Below are positions 1 to 11,806 of a DNA stretch of 64,000 nt, piece by piece (positions within the stretch are counted from its first letter, which is position 1; each line of letters begins with the position of its first letter). Origin of the DNA: Taudactylus pleione (lineage: Eukaryota > Chordata > Amphibia > Anura > Myobatrachidae). The stretch lies in the NCBI GenBank assembly GCA_031769625.1, contig JAUIMM010001592.1:69501-133500 (forward strand), written 5' to 3'. Below the pieces are notes generated by a model. It made no database searches. It was given only the letters and a program-made list of their open reading frames with translations, and was not told the origin of the DNA. A program made the position numbers and the translations under genes.

Positions 1-129
1 CCAGGTTTTTTGTTTTGTTATAAAGATACAGAAAGCACTGCCTGCACCCTTGCATCTTGAAGGAGGTAACATTTGAGTAATATTTGTTTTTATTGGCGCA
101 TTTTACAAGTTTCAAATGGGATGTAGTCA

Positions 130-415
130 GCATGTTGACATGCCAGATGCTGACGTTCAAAATACCGACACCAGATTCCCGACATCGAGCTCCCGGCTCC
201 AGTATCCCGGCCAGCATCCCGAATGTAAGTATCGGGGGTTAGAGAAGGATTCGGTTTAGAGTTAGGGGTTAGGCACTAGGGGGAGGGTTAGGCACTAAGG
301 GAGGAGGGTTAAGTTTAGAGTGCGGAAAGTGGGAGGGTTAGGGTTAGGAGTAAGGGTTATTGTTAGGGAGCTTATCTTCTAGTGTTGAGATTCTGACCGC
401 CGGGATCCAATACCC
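130..415. repeat. Degenerate GGTTAG-rich interspersed element
   Basis: A GC-rich stretch has many GGGTTAGG and TTAGGCAC words between segments rich in CCCGACATCG and CCGGGATCC. It resembles the better preserved family members at 26764, 28284, 30639 and 35515, but its ends and target duplication are not clear here. Confidence 0.5.
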
Positions 416-1125
416 AACCCGTTTCAAACAGCGCTTAATTTTAATGTTACATTTATTAATCCTTTTTAAGAGATATTGACAGCTGCTCGGAGTTTCAAAT
501 GCCTCTATTACCGTAAAGTTTGGAGTTCACATTCCTTTTAATATGCATTACATATCACGGTTAACTGTTTTATCCTCAAATATTGGGCTTTTAAATTAAA
601 ATATCCTAAAATATGCTGCGCATACACTGCCAGAGAAAAGTCCTGTTAGACCGACAGACATTTTACCTGGCAGCCTGACACCCAGCACATATCACAGGCA
701 TACACTGTGAAATATCTCACAGTGTACTTGCCCCGTTATCTGTGCTTCTCCCCAGGGGAAGAGACATTTCCCCATTCTTTCACTGGGAAGGAACAGGGGG
801 AAATGTCTATCAATCGGCCGCAGCTGGTTATACACTGCCCAATTTCGCTTTGAAAATATCGGATCGAATGGGCATGCTGGAGGATCTGGCATGCCTGACC
901 ATTCAATATTTTCAGATTGGTCGCCCGTATACACTATACAGTTATCTGCCCGATCCACCAATACTGGGCGGATCGGCCAGATAATTGTATAGTGTATGCC
1001 CAGCATTGATAGGCTTGCCTTATCAGCCTTTTAATTCGGGATACATGTGAATTACACAGTTTCTGTGGCTAATTAAAACCAGGTGAAATGAAGGTGCTAG
1101 ATAAATGATAAGTATAATCTGATTG
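416..1125. other. No gene seen; short inverted repeats
   Basis: No exon-like sequence was found. A short inverted repeat (about 929-995, GTATACACTATACAGTTATCTG against its complement) suggests a decayed MITE. No V2R signal-peptide exon is visible between the left edge and 3464. Confidence 0.4.
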
Positions 1126-1129
1126 GTTG

Positions 1130-1275
1130 TTATGGCATATGATAAATGGTGCTCCAGCCAATCAGCTCCAACTGTCATGTTTCAAACAGATGATAGTTGG
1201 GAGCTGATTGGCTGGAGCACCATTATCATATGCAACAAGTTTTATCACTCATTGTGAATGATAAAACTAGTTGAT
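1130..1275. mobile_element. Palindromic MITE (AATCAGCTCC family)
   Basis: GGTGCTCCAGCCAATCAGCT and its complement flank a short loop containing AACTGTCATGTTTCAAAC. The same core recurs at 2608, 11506, 15369 and 31500, so this is a multicopy non-autonomous DNA element. No transposase is encoded. Confidence 0.7.
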
Positions 1276-1609
1276 AAATGAGTCCCTTGGACAACAAGGG
1301 GTAAATCTATTAAGAATCATGTTGGCATGATTTTGCAGTGAAGGGAGTATTTTGTCATTTTTACAAACACGGGAATTTACTAGAGAAAAAACACGTGTAT
1401 TTTCTGTATTTTTAGAGGTGAAAATTACCGAATCTGACGTTAAAAAGCACCCGTAAATACAAATACAAATGAATACACCATCATCTGAACATGGCAGTAG
1501 TTTCCATAGACAGACGTACAACACGGGAATTTACCAAGAATCCTGATTATAATCACAGGTGTAATTTAAGCAAACACAGTTAAAAAATAGAGGTTTGAAA
1601 TAGACCCTC

Positions 1610-2590
1610 TCCTGAGCAGCGTGTTTGGCAGAAACATACACAGATCAGTGTGATCTGTGCATGTTTCTGCCTGTAATTATTAAAAGAAAGGGTTAATTTA
1701 AAAAACTAATGACGTAGGGTTCCCTCCCAAAGCATAACCAGCCCCAGGTTTGGGAGCCAGTCCTGGTTCTAAAAATACAGGGGAAAAACCGTGTAGGTTT
1801 TCCCTGTATTTTATGAACCAGCTCTGGGCTCTAACTACCCGGGGTGTAATGACACAGCCAGGGAATCCTTTCTCTGGGTCACCCCGGCCAAAGCATTAAC
1901 ACCCCAAGCTAGTCAGTCCAGGTCGGGGATCTCATGGGAGGTGGGGAACCCCCCCAATAAAGGGATCCCCCCTCTCCTGAGTGCTCCAGTCTTAGGCTGA
2001 AGCCAAGGGCTCTTCCCTGCACCCAGGGCCGGTGGGTGCAGGGGTAATAGTGGGAATGTTTAATGTATACTATTGTTTTTTTACAGTGGGACTACAGGTG
2101 CCAGCGTGCCTGCCCTTTTGGCACTTGTGGAACTACAAGTGCCTACAGGCGGCTGGCACCCATACCCCCACTGTAAAAAAAATTCTCTGACAGTACTCAC
2201 ACACCGTACATAGTAAAGTTTTACTAAACACACTCGCACATACTTACCTTCTCCCAGGTGATCCCTTGTCCAGTAGAATTCCCAGGGATTTCCTAAAAAA
2301 AAAAAATTTCAATACTCGCCTATCTTGTGGCACAGGTTGGTCCTCTTCTCCAGTAGAATCCCATCCTTGGCAAAATAAGAACACGAATTGTCCAGACCGC
2401 GTGGTTTCCATCATGTACCAGGCCGCCAGTCAATCATAGGTCGCTCTAGAGTAAGAGGTCGCTGATTGGCTGTCAATCAACAGCCACCGGCCCAACAGAC
2501 TCGGGCCCAATGTTTTACCAAAGGCAGGGACCAGCAGTTACAGAGAGGGAAGAGGTAGAAACAAAATATCCTGCCTTTAAATGTAGAGCT
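1610..2590. repeat. Unclassified interspersed repeat with hairpins
   Basis: No coding sequence was recognised. The segment contains a hairpin at 1764-1820 (TGGTTCT...AAATACAGGGGAAAA against its complement) and a second one near 2085-2170 around CTACAGGTGCCAG. The sequence is GC-richer than its flanks. It probably derives from a transposon that I cannot name. Confidence 0.35.
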
Positions 2591-2607
2591 TTGCCTTTCT
2601 CACTATG

Positions 2608-2793
2608 AGGTCTATTTACTAAGCAGTGTTAGGAGACAGAGTGAAAAGTGATAAGAAAGTGATAAGGTACCAGCCAATCAGCTCCCAACTGTCATTTTTC
2701 AAACACAGCCTGTGAGATGGAAGTTAGGAGCTGATTGGCTGACACCTGATCACTTTTCACTCTGTCTCCTACCACTGCTTAGTAAATAGACCT
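2608..2793. mobile_element. Palindromic MITE (AATCAGCTCC family)
   Basis: The terminal inverted repeats GGTCTATTTACTAAGCAGTG and CACTGCTTAGTAAATAGACC enclose the AATCAGCTCCCAACTGTCA core. This is a well-preserved copy of the family first seen at 1130. Confidence 0.8.
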
Positions 2794-2807
2794 CTATATC
2801 TTCTACA

Positions 2808-3294
2808 GGGCCTGATTCAGAGATGAACGCAATGCTCATCACCTCTGTGATCCCCTACGCAAAATATGCTAATGACTCAGCAGCCATCTTCTGCACAGAG
2901 ACGCCCACCTCTGGGATCTCAAATCCGCTCACATACAACGGCTAAAAACATCAGAAACATCGGTTGCACATCAATCCTCTGAGCAAGACTATCTCAGAAT
3001 AGCGTCTCACCTAAGACGCCGGGGCCTCTCCAGCTGCGAACGAAATCGCAGAGGACCTCTAGAGTGCGCCCAGAAAACGGTTCTGACGCGCCTGCAATTT
3101 TCTAATCTCCCCGTTATTTCCCCCAAATGCTGACTACCTGTCACTCACTGTGCCTATGACTCATGTCCTCTCTGTGACAGCTGTCGCTAATCCATCGCTG
3201 CACGGGCGCAGTGCGGCTCTGATAGATTCGCAGTGGCAAAAAAATTGCTCCACTGCACCTGACATCAATATTGCGTGCATCTCTGAATAAGGAC
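2808..3294. mobile_element. MITE (GGGCCTGATTCAG family), diverged
   Basis: The left end reads GGGCCTGATTCAGAGATG and the right end CATCTCTGAATAAGGAC, so the termini are inverted. It lies about 170 bp upstream of V2R-A exon 2. Better copies are at 16538 and 19808. Confidence 0.65.
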
Positions 3295-3463
3295 TATTAG
3301 CTCCTGTAACAGTCCCATCCTGAGACGCAGGTCCCCGTAACCCGGATTATGTGTCTTTATTCATCTGCCACTATCTTCTACGTCAGCTACTTGCACATTT
3401 TTTCCAACGCTTCTATTTCACCAAACATATGACTGGCTAATGTCCTGTATCTCCTTTTCACAG

Positions 3464-3755
3464 ACCCTTGCCTCAATATTACAAAAACTTTCAGACTTTT
3501 CGCTTTGCCATTGAGCAAATTAACAACAACTCTTTCATTTTACCTAATATAACAGTTGGATACCATGTGTATGACTCATGCTCTGATGGGAATAAGGCGT
3601 TAAAAAGTGTATTACAGATATTATCAGGACCAGGACGTACGGTGCCTAATTATTCCTGTACAGAGCGGGGCAAGGTGATTGGCTTCATTGGAGATCACCA
3701 TTCCGTAACCACAGTACCAATAGCCCAATTATTAGGAGTGTATCGGTACTTCCAG
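3464..3755 (+). CDS. V2R-A exon 2: ligand-domain lobe 1
   Basis: This exon encodes 97 full codons of the Venus-flytrap domain. The hallmark FRFAIEQINNN is followed by LPNITVGYHVYDSC, as in V2R and calcium-sensing receptor relatives, and then by GKVIGFIGDHHSVTTVPIAQLLG. The acceptor is CTCCTTTTCACAG at 3463 and the donor CAG|GTGAGT at 3755/3756. The first base completes a codon begun in exon 1; the exon ends in phase 0. NIT and NYS are possible N-glycosylation sites. There is no in-frame stop. It extends the ligand domain that continues in exon 3. Family assignment is firm; the specific receptor is not identifiable by eye. Confidence 0.9.
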
Positions 3756-4740
3756 GTGAGTAACAAGTGACTTCTCTATTAAACTGTAACTGTTATAATG
3801 TTAGTGATAATAAAGAGTCTGGGCCTTGTGTACTATAATAACCTGTAAGATGCGGGCAGGATTCCTCAGGTGAGCCCTGCTCCCGTGCTGACTGTGGTCC
3901 TGGAATGTGAAGTTCCTGCATATTAGTTTTTCCCTGCCCTTGTCCTTCAGCAGCCCCGAATGATAGGAGGCACAGGGTTGTCCATCTGCCTCAGGTGGTT
4001 TTAGGCTTTAAACCATTTGCTGACTTGCTGGTTGTCCCCTGCAGGAGACTTGCAGGGGGCATGGCATCGGCATAAGTGGGTAGCACGGGGCGCATGGCGT
4101 TGCAATCGCATTCATCGTGGCCCAGCTCCCAGTATACAGTGGCAATATTACAGGCATTGTAAGCGAGGGTCGGGGCTTCCGTCATCTTCATATCACTTCG
4201 CCTGGGCCGCCCACTTTCGCTCAGTAAGTGGGTGGCTGTGGAGGGGGTTTGGAAGCTATTGGTGGGTGTGGGCAGGTGGCGGAGACTTGTTTACTCTTAC
4301 AGGTGTGCCACCCAATTTTCGGGGGTGCCTCCCAGATGTTCCAGGAGATAAAGAACCCAGGTAACGGTGCAGTGTAAATGGTGCGACCCTGTTCACGATG
4401 ATCCAGGGCATGCCTCAAATCAGCGGATTGGCTGGCTTCAGTAATGCTTGGAGATAATATCAGATGATATAATCTCTAAACGTCCACTGTAACACTGGAA
4501 GACAGACCCAAGTCCGGTGTGAACGGCTGGGCCTGGGAAATAGCCCAGGTCCAGCCGCTGGTGTGAAAGGGGTAAAACCCGTCTCCGACCTCTGCTCAAA
4601 CCGTGCTCAGTATGAGTCATGACATCAACATAGTGGCAAAAGATTTGATAACAGCGATTCAAAGGCAAAAGCAGCGATACACAGTAGTGTCCATTAAAAA
4701 AAAGTACTGTACCAAGAAATAATAAATTTTGTCATTTAAA
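3756..4740. other. Intron 2 sequence, no gene seen
   Basis: No exon or named repeat was recognised. Short GC-rich stretches (for example 4490-4570, CCCAGGTCCAGCCGCTGGTG) look like decayed MITE arms. A poly-T run begins near 4758. Confidence 0.35.
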
Positions 4741-4837
4741 AAAGATTAGCTTAAGTTTCTTTTTTTTTTTTTAAACATTTTTTGTGATATGTTTATATAT
4801 TTTTTTTTACTTTTTTTCTCTGACACATTACATTCTT

Positions 4838-5600
4838 TTTTTCTTCTGAGGAAATTTATGGAGTATACTCGAAACGCACCCAGCATATTCAGAAGATTAA
4901 TGGAAACTTGTTTGCAAAGAAGCAAAAAAGACAAATATAGTCTTACTGGTTCACTCTTAAATACATATTCGAAATAATCAAAAAGAGAAAGATAATATAT
5001 GAAAATTAGAACTTTACCTTTAATAAATATTATTAACAAAGAATATATAATAGATACACTTCTTACTGGGATCAGAAAAAGTGAAGACATACATACATAC
5101 AAATACATATAAATTATAACATGGGTGATGCAAGCGAAAATATCTCTTCTACAACTAGTTCCCCTATATCAATACTAATTAACTGTTGAATAAATAATTA
5201 ATAATTAAAGGAGAAGTAGAATAGAAATCCACCTAGTTTGGATGTGTCATATATTCTAAATTATTGTAGCACATCAAAATCGCAGCTGCTCAAATAATAT
5301 ACATAATTAATCATATGTTAATCCAATTAATATATACATGAACACGCGACCACATAACTGGCAATTTAAACACATAACATACACAGTTAAAGAAAATGTA
5401 TGTATGTCTCCCCTTTTTTTTATCCCAGTAAGAAGTGTATCTATTATACATTATTTTTTAATAATATTTATTAAAGGTTAAGTTCTAATTTTTATATATT
5501 ATCTTTCTCTTTTTGATTATTTCGAATATGTATTTAAAAGTGCACCAGTAACACTATATTTGCCTTTTTTGCTTCTTTGCAAACAAGTTTCCATTGTGAT
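4838..5600. repeat. Long inverted repeat, terminal-repeat-like, with GAAACG motif
   Basis: The arm at about 4895-5105 (AGAAGCAAAAAAGACAAATA onward) is matched in reverse complement at about 5397-5595. Near the left arm, CTGAGGA at 4846 and CTCGAAACG at 4868-4876 resemble a decayed hammerhead core, as in the Penelope terminal repeats at 37406. Stem II does not pair convincingly here. Confidence 0.5.
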
Positions 5601-6564
5601 TTTCACAAATTATATCTGGTAGCACCACCAACGATAGTGTCTCATATTGAATTGCTCTATTTATGACCAGGATGTTGGTTTAGTTTAACTATAATTTTTT
5701 CATTTGTTACTGATTGACTAGTGCAGACTCTACTGAAATCCTTTTTTATATTCAGAAGATTACCTGAACCACCCCGAAAAGTATATTCTTAAAGCATACT
5801 TGCCGACTTTTGTAAAAAACCCTCTCGGAGAGTCCCGCAGGGGAAGACCGTCTCATTTTGCTATATTTTATTTTATCTTAGGACAATGCTGATAATATCT
5901 GTTTGACAATTGCTGGTACATGGACACTGAACTTGTTTGATACATTCTTGCTCTGTGTGTGGCTGTTATACAAGAATGAGGAGCCAAGGGTGGAAAGGTT
6001 AAGCACTATCACTGGAAGGGATTTAAAAGAGCAGCACCCCCTTTAGCTCTGTCTTTTGAGTGGGTTGGTTTTAAACAATCCATATACTGTATACAATCTA
6101 CTCTTCTCCCCTCCTCTACTTGAGCAGTGACTCCATCCGGGTTGTTGATTCAGCCTGGGATCCATGGATGTGGACTTGGAACAGAAGCTGCACTAATTTA
6201 TACTCTGACACAAATTTTTGGAATTCATTACAGGCGTATAAGGGTATTGGTGGATTGGTTACATTTTGTAAACAAATTATAAATAGGTGTAACTAATGCA
6301 GATTATGGTTGCATGGATGATAATCTTGGGCTCTAGGTCACTCTCCACCATGTGCAGGATGACCTGGGATGGCAGTCGAAAGAGTCATAAACCTCGTCAT
6401 CTGGCTTCCCAAATATGAAAACGTGTGACCAGATGGTACACTTCATGGGCCCGTGGTGATGTTGCTGCAGCAACTAGACTTGGAGGTGCTGGGTTATCAC
6501 GCCTCCAAACAGACATTGCTCCCAAAGAATCCTAGGGGAAAAAATTTAGATAGATAGATAGATA
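5601..6564. other. Intron 2 sequence, no gene seen
   Basis: No coding or tandem structure was recognised. The piece near 5800-5850 (CTTGCCGACTTTTGTAAAAA) resembles the end of the repeat at 12886. A GATA tetranucleotide run lies at about 6550-6564. Confidence 0.35.
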
Positions 6565-6572
6565 GGATAGAG

Positions 6573-6776
6573 CAGTGGTTCTCAAACTCGGTCCTCAGGA
6601 CCCCACACAGGTCACGTTTTGGGGGTCACCAAGCAGGTGCACAGGTGTACTCAATACTCACTGATACATTTTAAAAGATTGACAGGTGGAGCTAATTATT
6701 TCACTTGTGAGTCTGTGAGGAGACCTGGAAAATATGCACCGTGTGGGGTCCTGAGGACCGAGTTTGAGAACCTGTG
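6573..6776. mobile_element. hAT-like MITE with 8-bp target duplication
   Basis: The inverted ends are CAGTGGTTCTCAAACTCGGT and its near-complement at the right (ACCGAGTTTGAGAACCTGTG). The element is flanked by GGATAGAG on both sides (6565-6572 and 6777-6784). An 8-bp duplication and CAGTGGTTCTC ends are typical of hAT elements. It encodes nothing. Confidence 0.85.
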
Positions 6777-6784
6777 GGATAGAG

Positions 6785-7591
6785 AGATAGATGTGATAAA
6801 AGCTAAGTATTAACATGCGGATTATGACTCACATAACCTTGAGAACATGTGAGTAAGGTAATCCGCACCTCATATATAAAAAAAAACTGCAGGGTGATTG
6901 TTCAACGTTTAGAATGTTAAAGGTGAAGAAAGAAAAAAAAGTATTGCATTATAAAACAAAGCAAAAAATTGCATTGATTCATCATGTATGTGTATGTTAC
7001 TGTCTATGTTTTTCAAATATTTACTCTCCTAGAAAAACACATGCATGTGTAAATGTTAATGCACTGCAGGAAAATTAGCTCACCTGCATAGGTAGAAACT
7101 ACAAATAATGTAAAATAATTTTGAAGTAAAATAATCTAATCAGCAGGAAGGGCTGCAGACAGTGTTGAAATAGTTTGCTCTAAATATTGAAATGAAAATA
7201 AAAATCATTAAAAAAACAACCTGGAAAAAATTATTATTTTTTTGAAAACAAATTAGATACCACTATATACTGTATCATTTTTTTTTAAGAAATTCAAACT
7301 ATTACAACACATTAACCACCAGTATGCACCTTCCTGCTGTTAAATAACAGCAGTGTTTGCAGCTGTGCTGTACATTTAGCAATTAACCTGTCCAACATGG
7401 TAATGTCATGATCCATCAGTCATTATTATCATGGACGTAGCTATAGAGTGTGCAGGGAGTGCCAGGAAAATGGATCACACAACATGTTCCCGGTGACTTC
7501 TCTGCTGCTATTGCGCAAATCTCTGGGGAAAATGGCCTCTGCTAAATTTACTCAGTGATTTTTGCTGCTATGGCAGAGGAGAGGCGAGTAT
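6785..7591. other. Intron 2, AT-rich, no gene seen
   Basis: The sequence is AT-rich with many A and T runs. No repeats with clear ends and no exon were recognised. Confidence 0.35.
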
Positions 7592-7599
7592 AATTATAT

Positions 7600-7760
7600 T
7601 AGGGGTGAGCGGGCTCGGTTTTACTCGGTTTTACTCGGATCTTTTTATTGGCTATCGCCGAACACGTGTTTTGGATAGCGAATGAAATCGAGCCGAAATT
7701 GCGGTAAAGTGGCGATAAGAACCGAGTAAAACCGAGTAAAACCGAACCCGCTCACGCCTA
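7600..7760. mobile_element. 161-bp hAT-like MITE with perfect target duplication
   Basis: The left end TAGGGGTGAGCGGGCTCGG is mirrored by CCGAACCCGCTCACGCCTA at the right. Flanks are AATTATAT at 7592-7599 and 7761-7768. Each arm contains a doubled CGGTTTTACT word. The TAGGGGTG terminus and 8-bp duplication are hAT features. Confidence 0.88.
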
Positions 7761-7884
7761 AATTATATGGGTGCAGGGTTTGCAGTGTGGACCCCCCTGG
7801 GCCCAGAACCAATGTGCACTGCACACACTGCCCCTGTTTGAGCTAATCATACTGGTAGTCCTTCAGAAGTGCCTTAGTGTGCAC

Positions 7885-8060
7885 TCAGATCCATACTCAC
7901 TGATCGTGTATCAGTTGTATCCCTCTCTCATTAGACTGCAAATTCTATCAAGAGCAGGGTCATTCTTACCCTTCATTAATGCTTTATATAGTGTATTTCC
8001 ATGGTTTTCCACTGACCGGTGCTGCTGAGCGTCATGGCATTTTATAAATTAAAAAAATAA
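7885..8060 (+). mobile_element. LINE (L2/CR1-like) 3' tail fragment
   Basis: TTAGACTGCAAATTCTATCA followed by AGAGCAGGGTCATTCTTACC, and then a stretch ending at a TATAAATTAAAAAAATAAAA tail, resembles the 3' end shared by L2/CR1-type LINEs and their SINEs. It is short and noncoding, so the call rests on remembered consensus only. Confidence 0.4.
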
Positions 8061-8142
8061 AAATGAAAAGTTTCTTATTAGACTAGTATGCAAATTACAT
8101 AATTAAATACCCTCTTAATATTATCTAATAATAATATAATTA

Positions 8143-8151
8143 ATTATTATT

Positions 8152-8182
<31 letters not shown>
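8143..8182. repeat. ATT/AAT trinucleotide microsatellite
   Basis: About thirteen ATT or AAT units in a nearly uninterrupted run, in an AT-rich part of intron 2. Confidence 0.8.
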
Positions 8183-8501
8183 CGCTATGGATGCATGAGT
8201 TTGGAGATGAGAGTAACTTTATTGGCAAATTTCAAGACGAACAACAGTATTATATTGATAAGGATTTCAGAACAAAATTATCTTTCAGATTAATCTTTTT
8301 TTAATAAAATAGTGTTTTGAAATATTGTTGAACAAAAATTATATCAAACATACAGTGTAACAACAAAATGAAACAAATATATATAATAAAAGACAGTTGG
8401 ACTTTTACTACCTGGTAATTGCATAACATGCCATTTTGTCTTCTAAGGTGTTAATTTTGGATTCAAATAAAAAAAAATCAACTTTTAATTTTAAGATTTT
8501 T

Positions 8502-8676
8502 AGGGATATATTTACTAAAATGCATTTTTAGAAGTGGAGATGTTGCCCATAGCAACCAAACTCATTCTACTTAACATTTATCTGGCATCTTCTAGAAGAT
8601 AATTGCAAGAGTCTGATTGGTTGCTATGGGCAACATCTCCACTTCTAAAAACCTGCACTTTTGTAAATATACCCCT
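8502..8676. mobile_element. Palindromic MITE (GTTGCTATGGGCAAC family)
   Basis: The ends TATTTACTAAAATGCA and TGCACTTTTGTAAATA are inverted, as are the arms AAGTGGAGATGTTGCCCATA and TATGGGCAACATCTCCACTT. Relatives occur at 16250, 48274 and 62894. It encodes nothing. Confidence 0.8.
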
Positions 8677-8736
8677 TAGCATAGACCACTATCATGAATC
8701 ACCACACAAGCCCATGGAGGTCTTTACAAAGCTTTA

Positions 8737-9619
8737 GGGCCGTATTCAACTAGACGCGAAAAGGCATTTTTTGCGAAAAAGTTTCGCCGATGACGGCTTT
8801 TCGCGTGGTTGGAACTTATCGCCGTATTCAATTCCAGACAGTTTTCGCTTATGCGGAAAGTCAATGCAATATAATAGGCGAAAAAGATTTGCCTAAGAAT
8901 AGCAGGAGAAAAGAAGTGCAAAAACTTTATTTTGGGAGTGCAAATGTGGGGAAACAACTCAACACCCTAGGGACAGCCCCCCCCAAAGGACAACTGTGTC
9001 AAAATATCAGAGAAAAAAACCTAAGAACACCCCAAAAAAGTACTTTCAATTTGGGGGTGAAAAAGTACAAAGTGGGGGTACAAGCATAAAAAGTAGCGAA
9101 ATAAACTTCTTAGGGGTTTGCAAGGATGGGTCAGGTGTTTTTAGGATTGTAGGTGCATGCAACAGGTGCGTTTTTTAAGTTTTTTTAAAACTTCACTTTA
9201 GAGACTTTAAAATATACTAGCACCCATTTTCATGTACCCCAAATTTGACAAGACTACTTATTTTCACCAAAAAATACTGCATAATGCCATTTTTCACCAA
9301 TTGTGCAAAGACGCTAATAAAAAGCTATTGAAACAACTTCAGTACCCCAAATAGTTTTATTAGGGCTATTCGGACATATCCACATTGATCCCCAATGTTA
9401 GTGCATCTTTTTGGGGGGTTCAGGCTGATTTCCCCAATTCTGACAGCACTATCCGCCTGTTCTGAATTCGCCGCTTGCCGTTTTCGCGTGGTTTGGATTT
9501 GAATACGGGGAATAGCGGGGACGCGCACGATAAGTTTCCGCATACAAAACACGCAATGTCCACAAAAAGTCGGGTAGGCAAAACTTTCTTGTGGGTGCGA
9601 AACTAATTGAATACGGCCC
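8737..9619. mobile_element. 883-bp MITE ending 44 bp before exon 3
   Basis: The ends GGGCCGTATTCAACTAG and CTAATTGAATACGGCCC are inverted repeats. The interior contains further CGCG-rich inverted words (TTTTCGCGTGGTT occurs twice). No transposase motif was seen, and the target duplication is unclear. Its right end lies just upstream of the exon 3 polypyrimidine tract of V2R-A, so the branch-point region may be partly transposon-derived. Confidence 0.8.
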
Positions 9620-9663
9620 CAAATTGTAAAAATACGCAACTTTTAGTAATTTTTTTATTTCAG

Positions 9664-10485
9664 GTCAGTTACGGTGCGACAAATCCTGTGCTGGGCAACA
9701 AACATTTCTATCCAACTTTTTTCCAAACTCTTCAACTTGATCACACAACTTATTCAATGCTTTCTAAACTTGTAGAATATTTTGGGTGGACGTGGATTGG
9801 CATTTTAGCCTCCAATGACGACAGTGGAGAGAGAGAAGCTGAACTGCTGACAAATTATTTGACCACAAAAGGCATCTGTGTCGCTTTTACCATAAAAATG
9901 AGTTTTAACATAAACAGTAATAAAGGCTGGATTACTAAGAGGAATGCTGAAATAATTAGAAAATCAACTGCCAACGTTGTAGTGCTTTGTGGGACAATTA
10001 CCCAGACTTTCCTAAAAAGTCTAACAGAAATGTACGAAGTTCTCAGTAATAGGACCATGATCCTAACTCCGTACTGGGCCAAAAACAAGTTTCTTATGGA
10101 TCAGTTTGTCAATATCTTCAATGGCAGTTTGGTCATGGACAATTTACCAATTAATTTGCCAGAAATTTCGTCATTCTTCAAGAAAATAAAACCTGAAAAT
10201 TACCCTGAAGATAAATTGCTTGAGCACATCTATATTTTATACTACAATTGCTGCTTAACAAATCAATTAGCGTGTCATCATTATAGCTCCTTATATAGAA
10301 TACGTCCTCATAAATGCTCTGGAAAAGAGCTGATGGTGAGAATACGCAATTTTAACTACGATGGCATTTTCCCACAAGTGTTTTTTGCGGTCTATGTTAC
10401 TGCTTATGCTCTAAATATTATGCACTTACTTCTGTATAATAAGTATCAAAAAATGGAAAGGAAGAACCTATATTTTAAACAAAAG
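9664..10485 (+). CDS. V2R-A exon 3: main ligand-binding exon
   Basis: This exon encodes 274 codons of the Venus-flytrap domain, the usual largest extracellular exon in V2Rs. It opens with VSYGATNPVL, equivalent to the class C signature that contacts ligand in relatives. It continues with YFGWTWIGILASNDDSGE near residues 38-55, then VVVLCG at about 105 and a cysteine cluster (NCCLTNQLACHH) near 195. Acceptor TTTATTTCAG ends at 9663; donor AAG|GTACAA is at 10485/10486; both borders are phase 0. NRT and NGS are possible glycosylation sites. There are no stops. The lobe-2 end (LLLYNKYQKMERKNLYFKQK) is more lysine-rich than is typical, so ligand preference cannot be guessed. Confidence 0.92.
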
Positions 10486-10576
10486 GTACAAAAATAAAGT
10501 AGACTTAATTATGTGTTTTTATTTTCTCTTCTGATGATAGTCTTTGATCTCATTTTGTCCATATTGTGGTAGTTTG

Positions 10577-11107
10577 CCTAATTCAGCATGGATCTCTATT
10601 GCCTTAGCAGCTGCGATTACGCACCCAGTGAGGCTGCGAAACTATGCTAATGTCTGCCACCGCTCAGCCAACAATACAGATGCCCACTGCTGCTTTTTCA
10701 CATCTGTAAGACCTTGCAGTCCTGCGTATTCATCGGCAACATCAAGTAACATCGGACCCTCACGCAGAATTACAGCACCACTGACCTTTCTCAGAAAGTG
10801 CAAGTCTTGGCGCACGCAGTGAGTCCTCAAGCTGTGTATGCCGTCGCAGTGGCTAATTTATGCACGCCCATGCAACGGCGTTCAAAAGGATGGACACACC
10901 TGCGTTTCTCCGACCACTTCCCCATCACCGCCCCCAAACACTAACCTCCCGTATTCACTCTGCAATAGCTTTGTAACTGCGTATGTGATCACAAGTGCGA
11001 TCACAATGCTAACCTGCGCATGTGCACTGCAGTACATACGCATGGGCAGTACGCACCATCGGCCGATCTGCGTACGTGGTTGCAATAGCGATCCGTGATG
11101 AATCAGG
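10577..11107. mobile_element. MITE related to the GGGCCTGATTCAG family
   Basis: The termini CCTAATTCAGCATGGATC and GATCCGTGATGAATCAGG are inverted. The interior is rich in ATGCGC-like palindromic words, as in the copies at 12281 and 16538. No coding sequence. Confidence 0.6.
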
Positions 11108-11505
11108 AATGTAGCGTTTATGCACAGATATTATATAATTCAAAGTATCAGGTACATCGCCCAAACACTGACTGAGGAAGCTGGATTAGTGTATGTTGTG
11201 GTTTCAGGGGCGTATGTCAGCAAGACACATACCGTGTTAACTTTTGGGGCCCGTTTCATAGACGCCGATGTTCACGGAGTGAGAGATTGTTTTGCAACTG
11301 ACATTCCCTAGAAACTTGTACAGCGCATGCGTTACCCAGAGTGTACACAGTTGTGATTAGGATGCACGGTGTCAGACGTGTACTGGAAATGTGCTGGACG
11401 TTCCTGGGCGGTGACTGGGAGGTGCCTAATTCAGATGTGCGAACATGACCCGTCATATGATCGTGTTATGGGAGTGTTGCATAACTGGTTGCAAACTCAG
11501 ACACT

Positions 11506-11806
11506 TAGGGGGTCTGTAACCCCTATGTACTAAGCCTTTTCAAACACAGCCTGTAAAGTGACAGTTAGGAGCTGACTGGTTGCTACTTTATCTCCGCCCA
11601 CTTTATCTCTCTCCAAGGCTTAATACATAGGGCCAGATGTACTAAGCTCGGGGAAGTGATAAACTGGAGAGTGATAAACCACCAGCCAATCAGCTCCCAA
11701 CTGTCATTTTTCAAACACAGCCTGTAACATGACAGTTGGGTGGTTGATCGTTTATCACTCTGCACTGTATCACTTTTCAGAGCTTAGTACATCTTCCCCT
11801 AGTCCC
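11506..11806. mobile_element. Two adjacent MITE copies (AATCAGCTCC family)
   Basis: A partial copy (about 11506-11632, with AACACAGCCTGTAAAGTGAC) is followed by a fuller copy (about 11633-11806) with ATGTACTAAGCTCGGGGAAG at the left and an approximate complement at the right. Both carry the family's TTTTCAAACACAGCCTGT loop. Confidence 0.7.

Noticed and set aside
1..3463. V2R-A exon 1 with a signal peptide
   Set aside because: No frame with a start codon, hydrophobic stretch and a suitable donor was found; this part is mostly MITEs.
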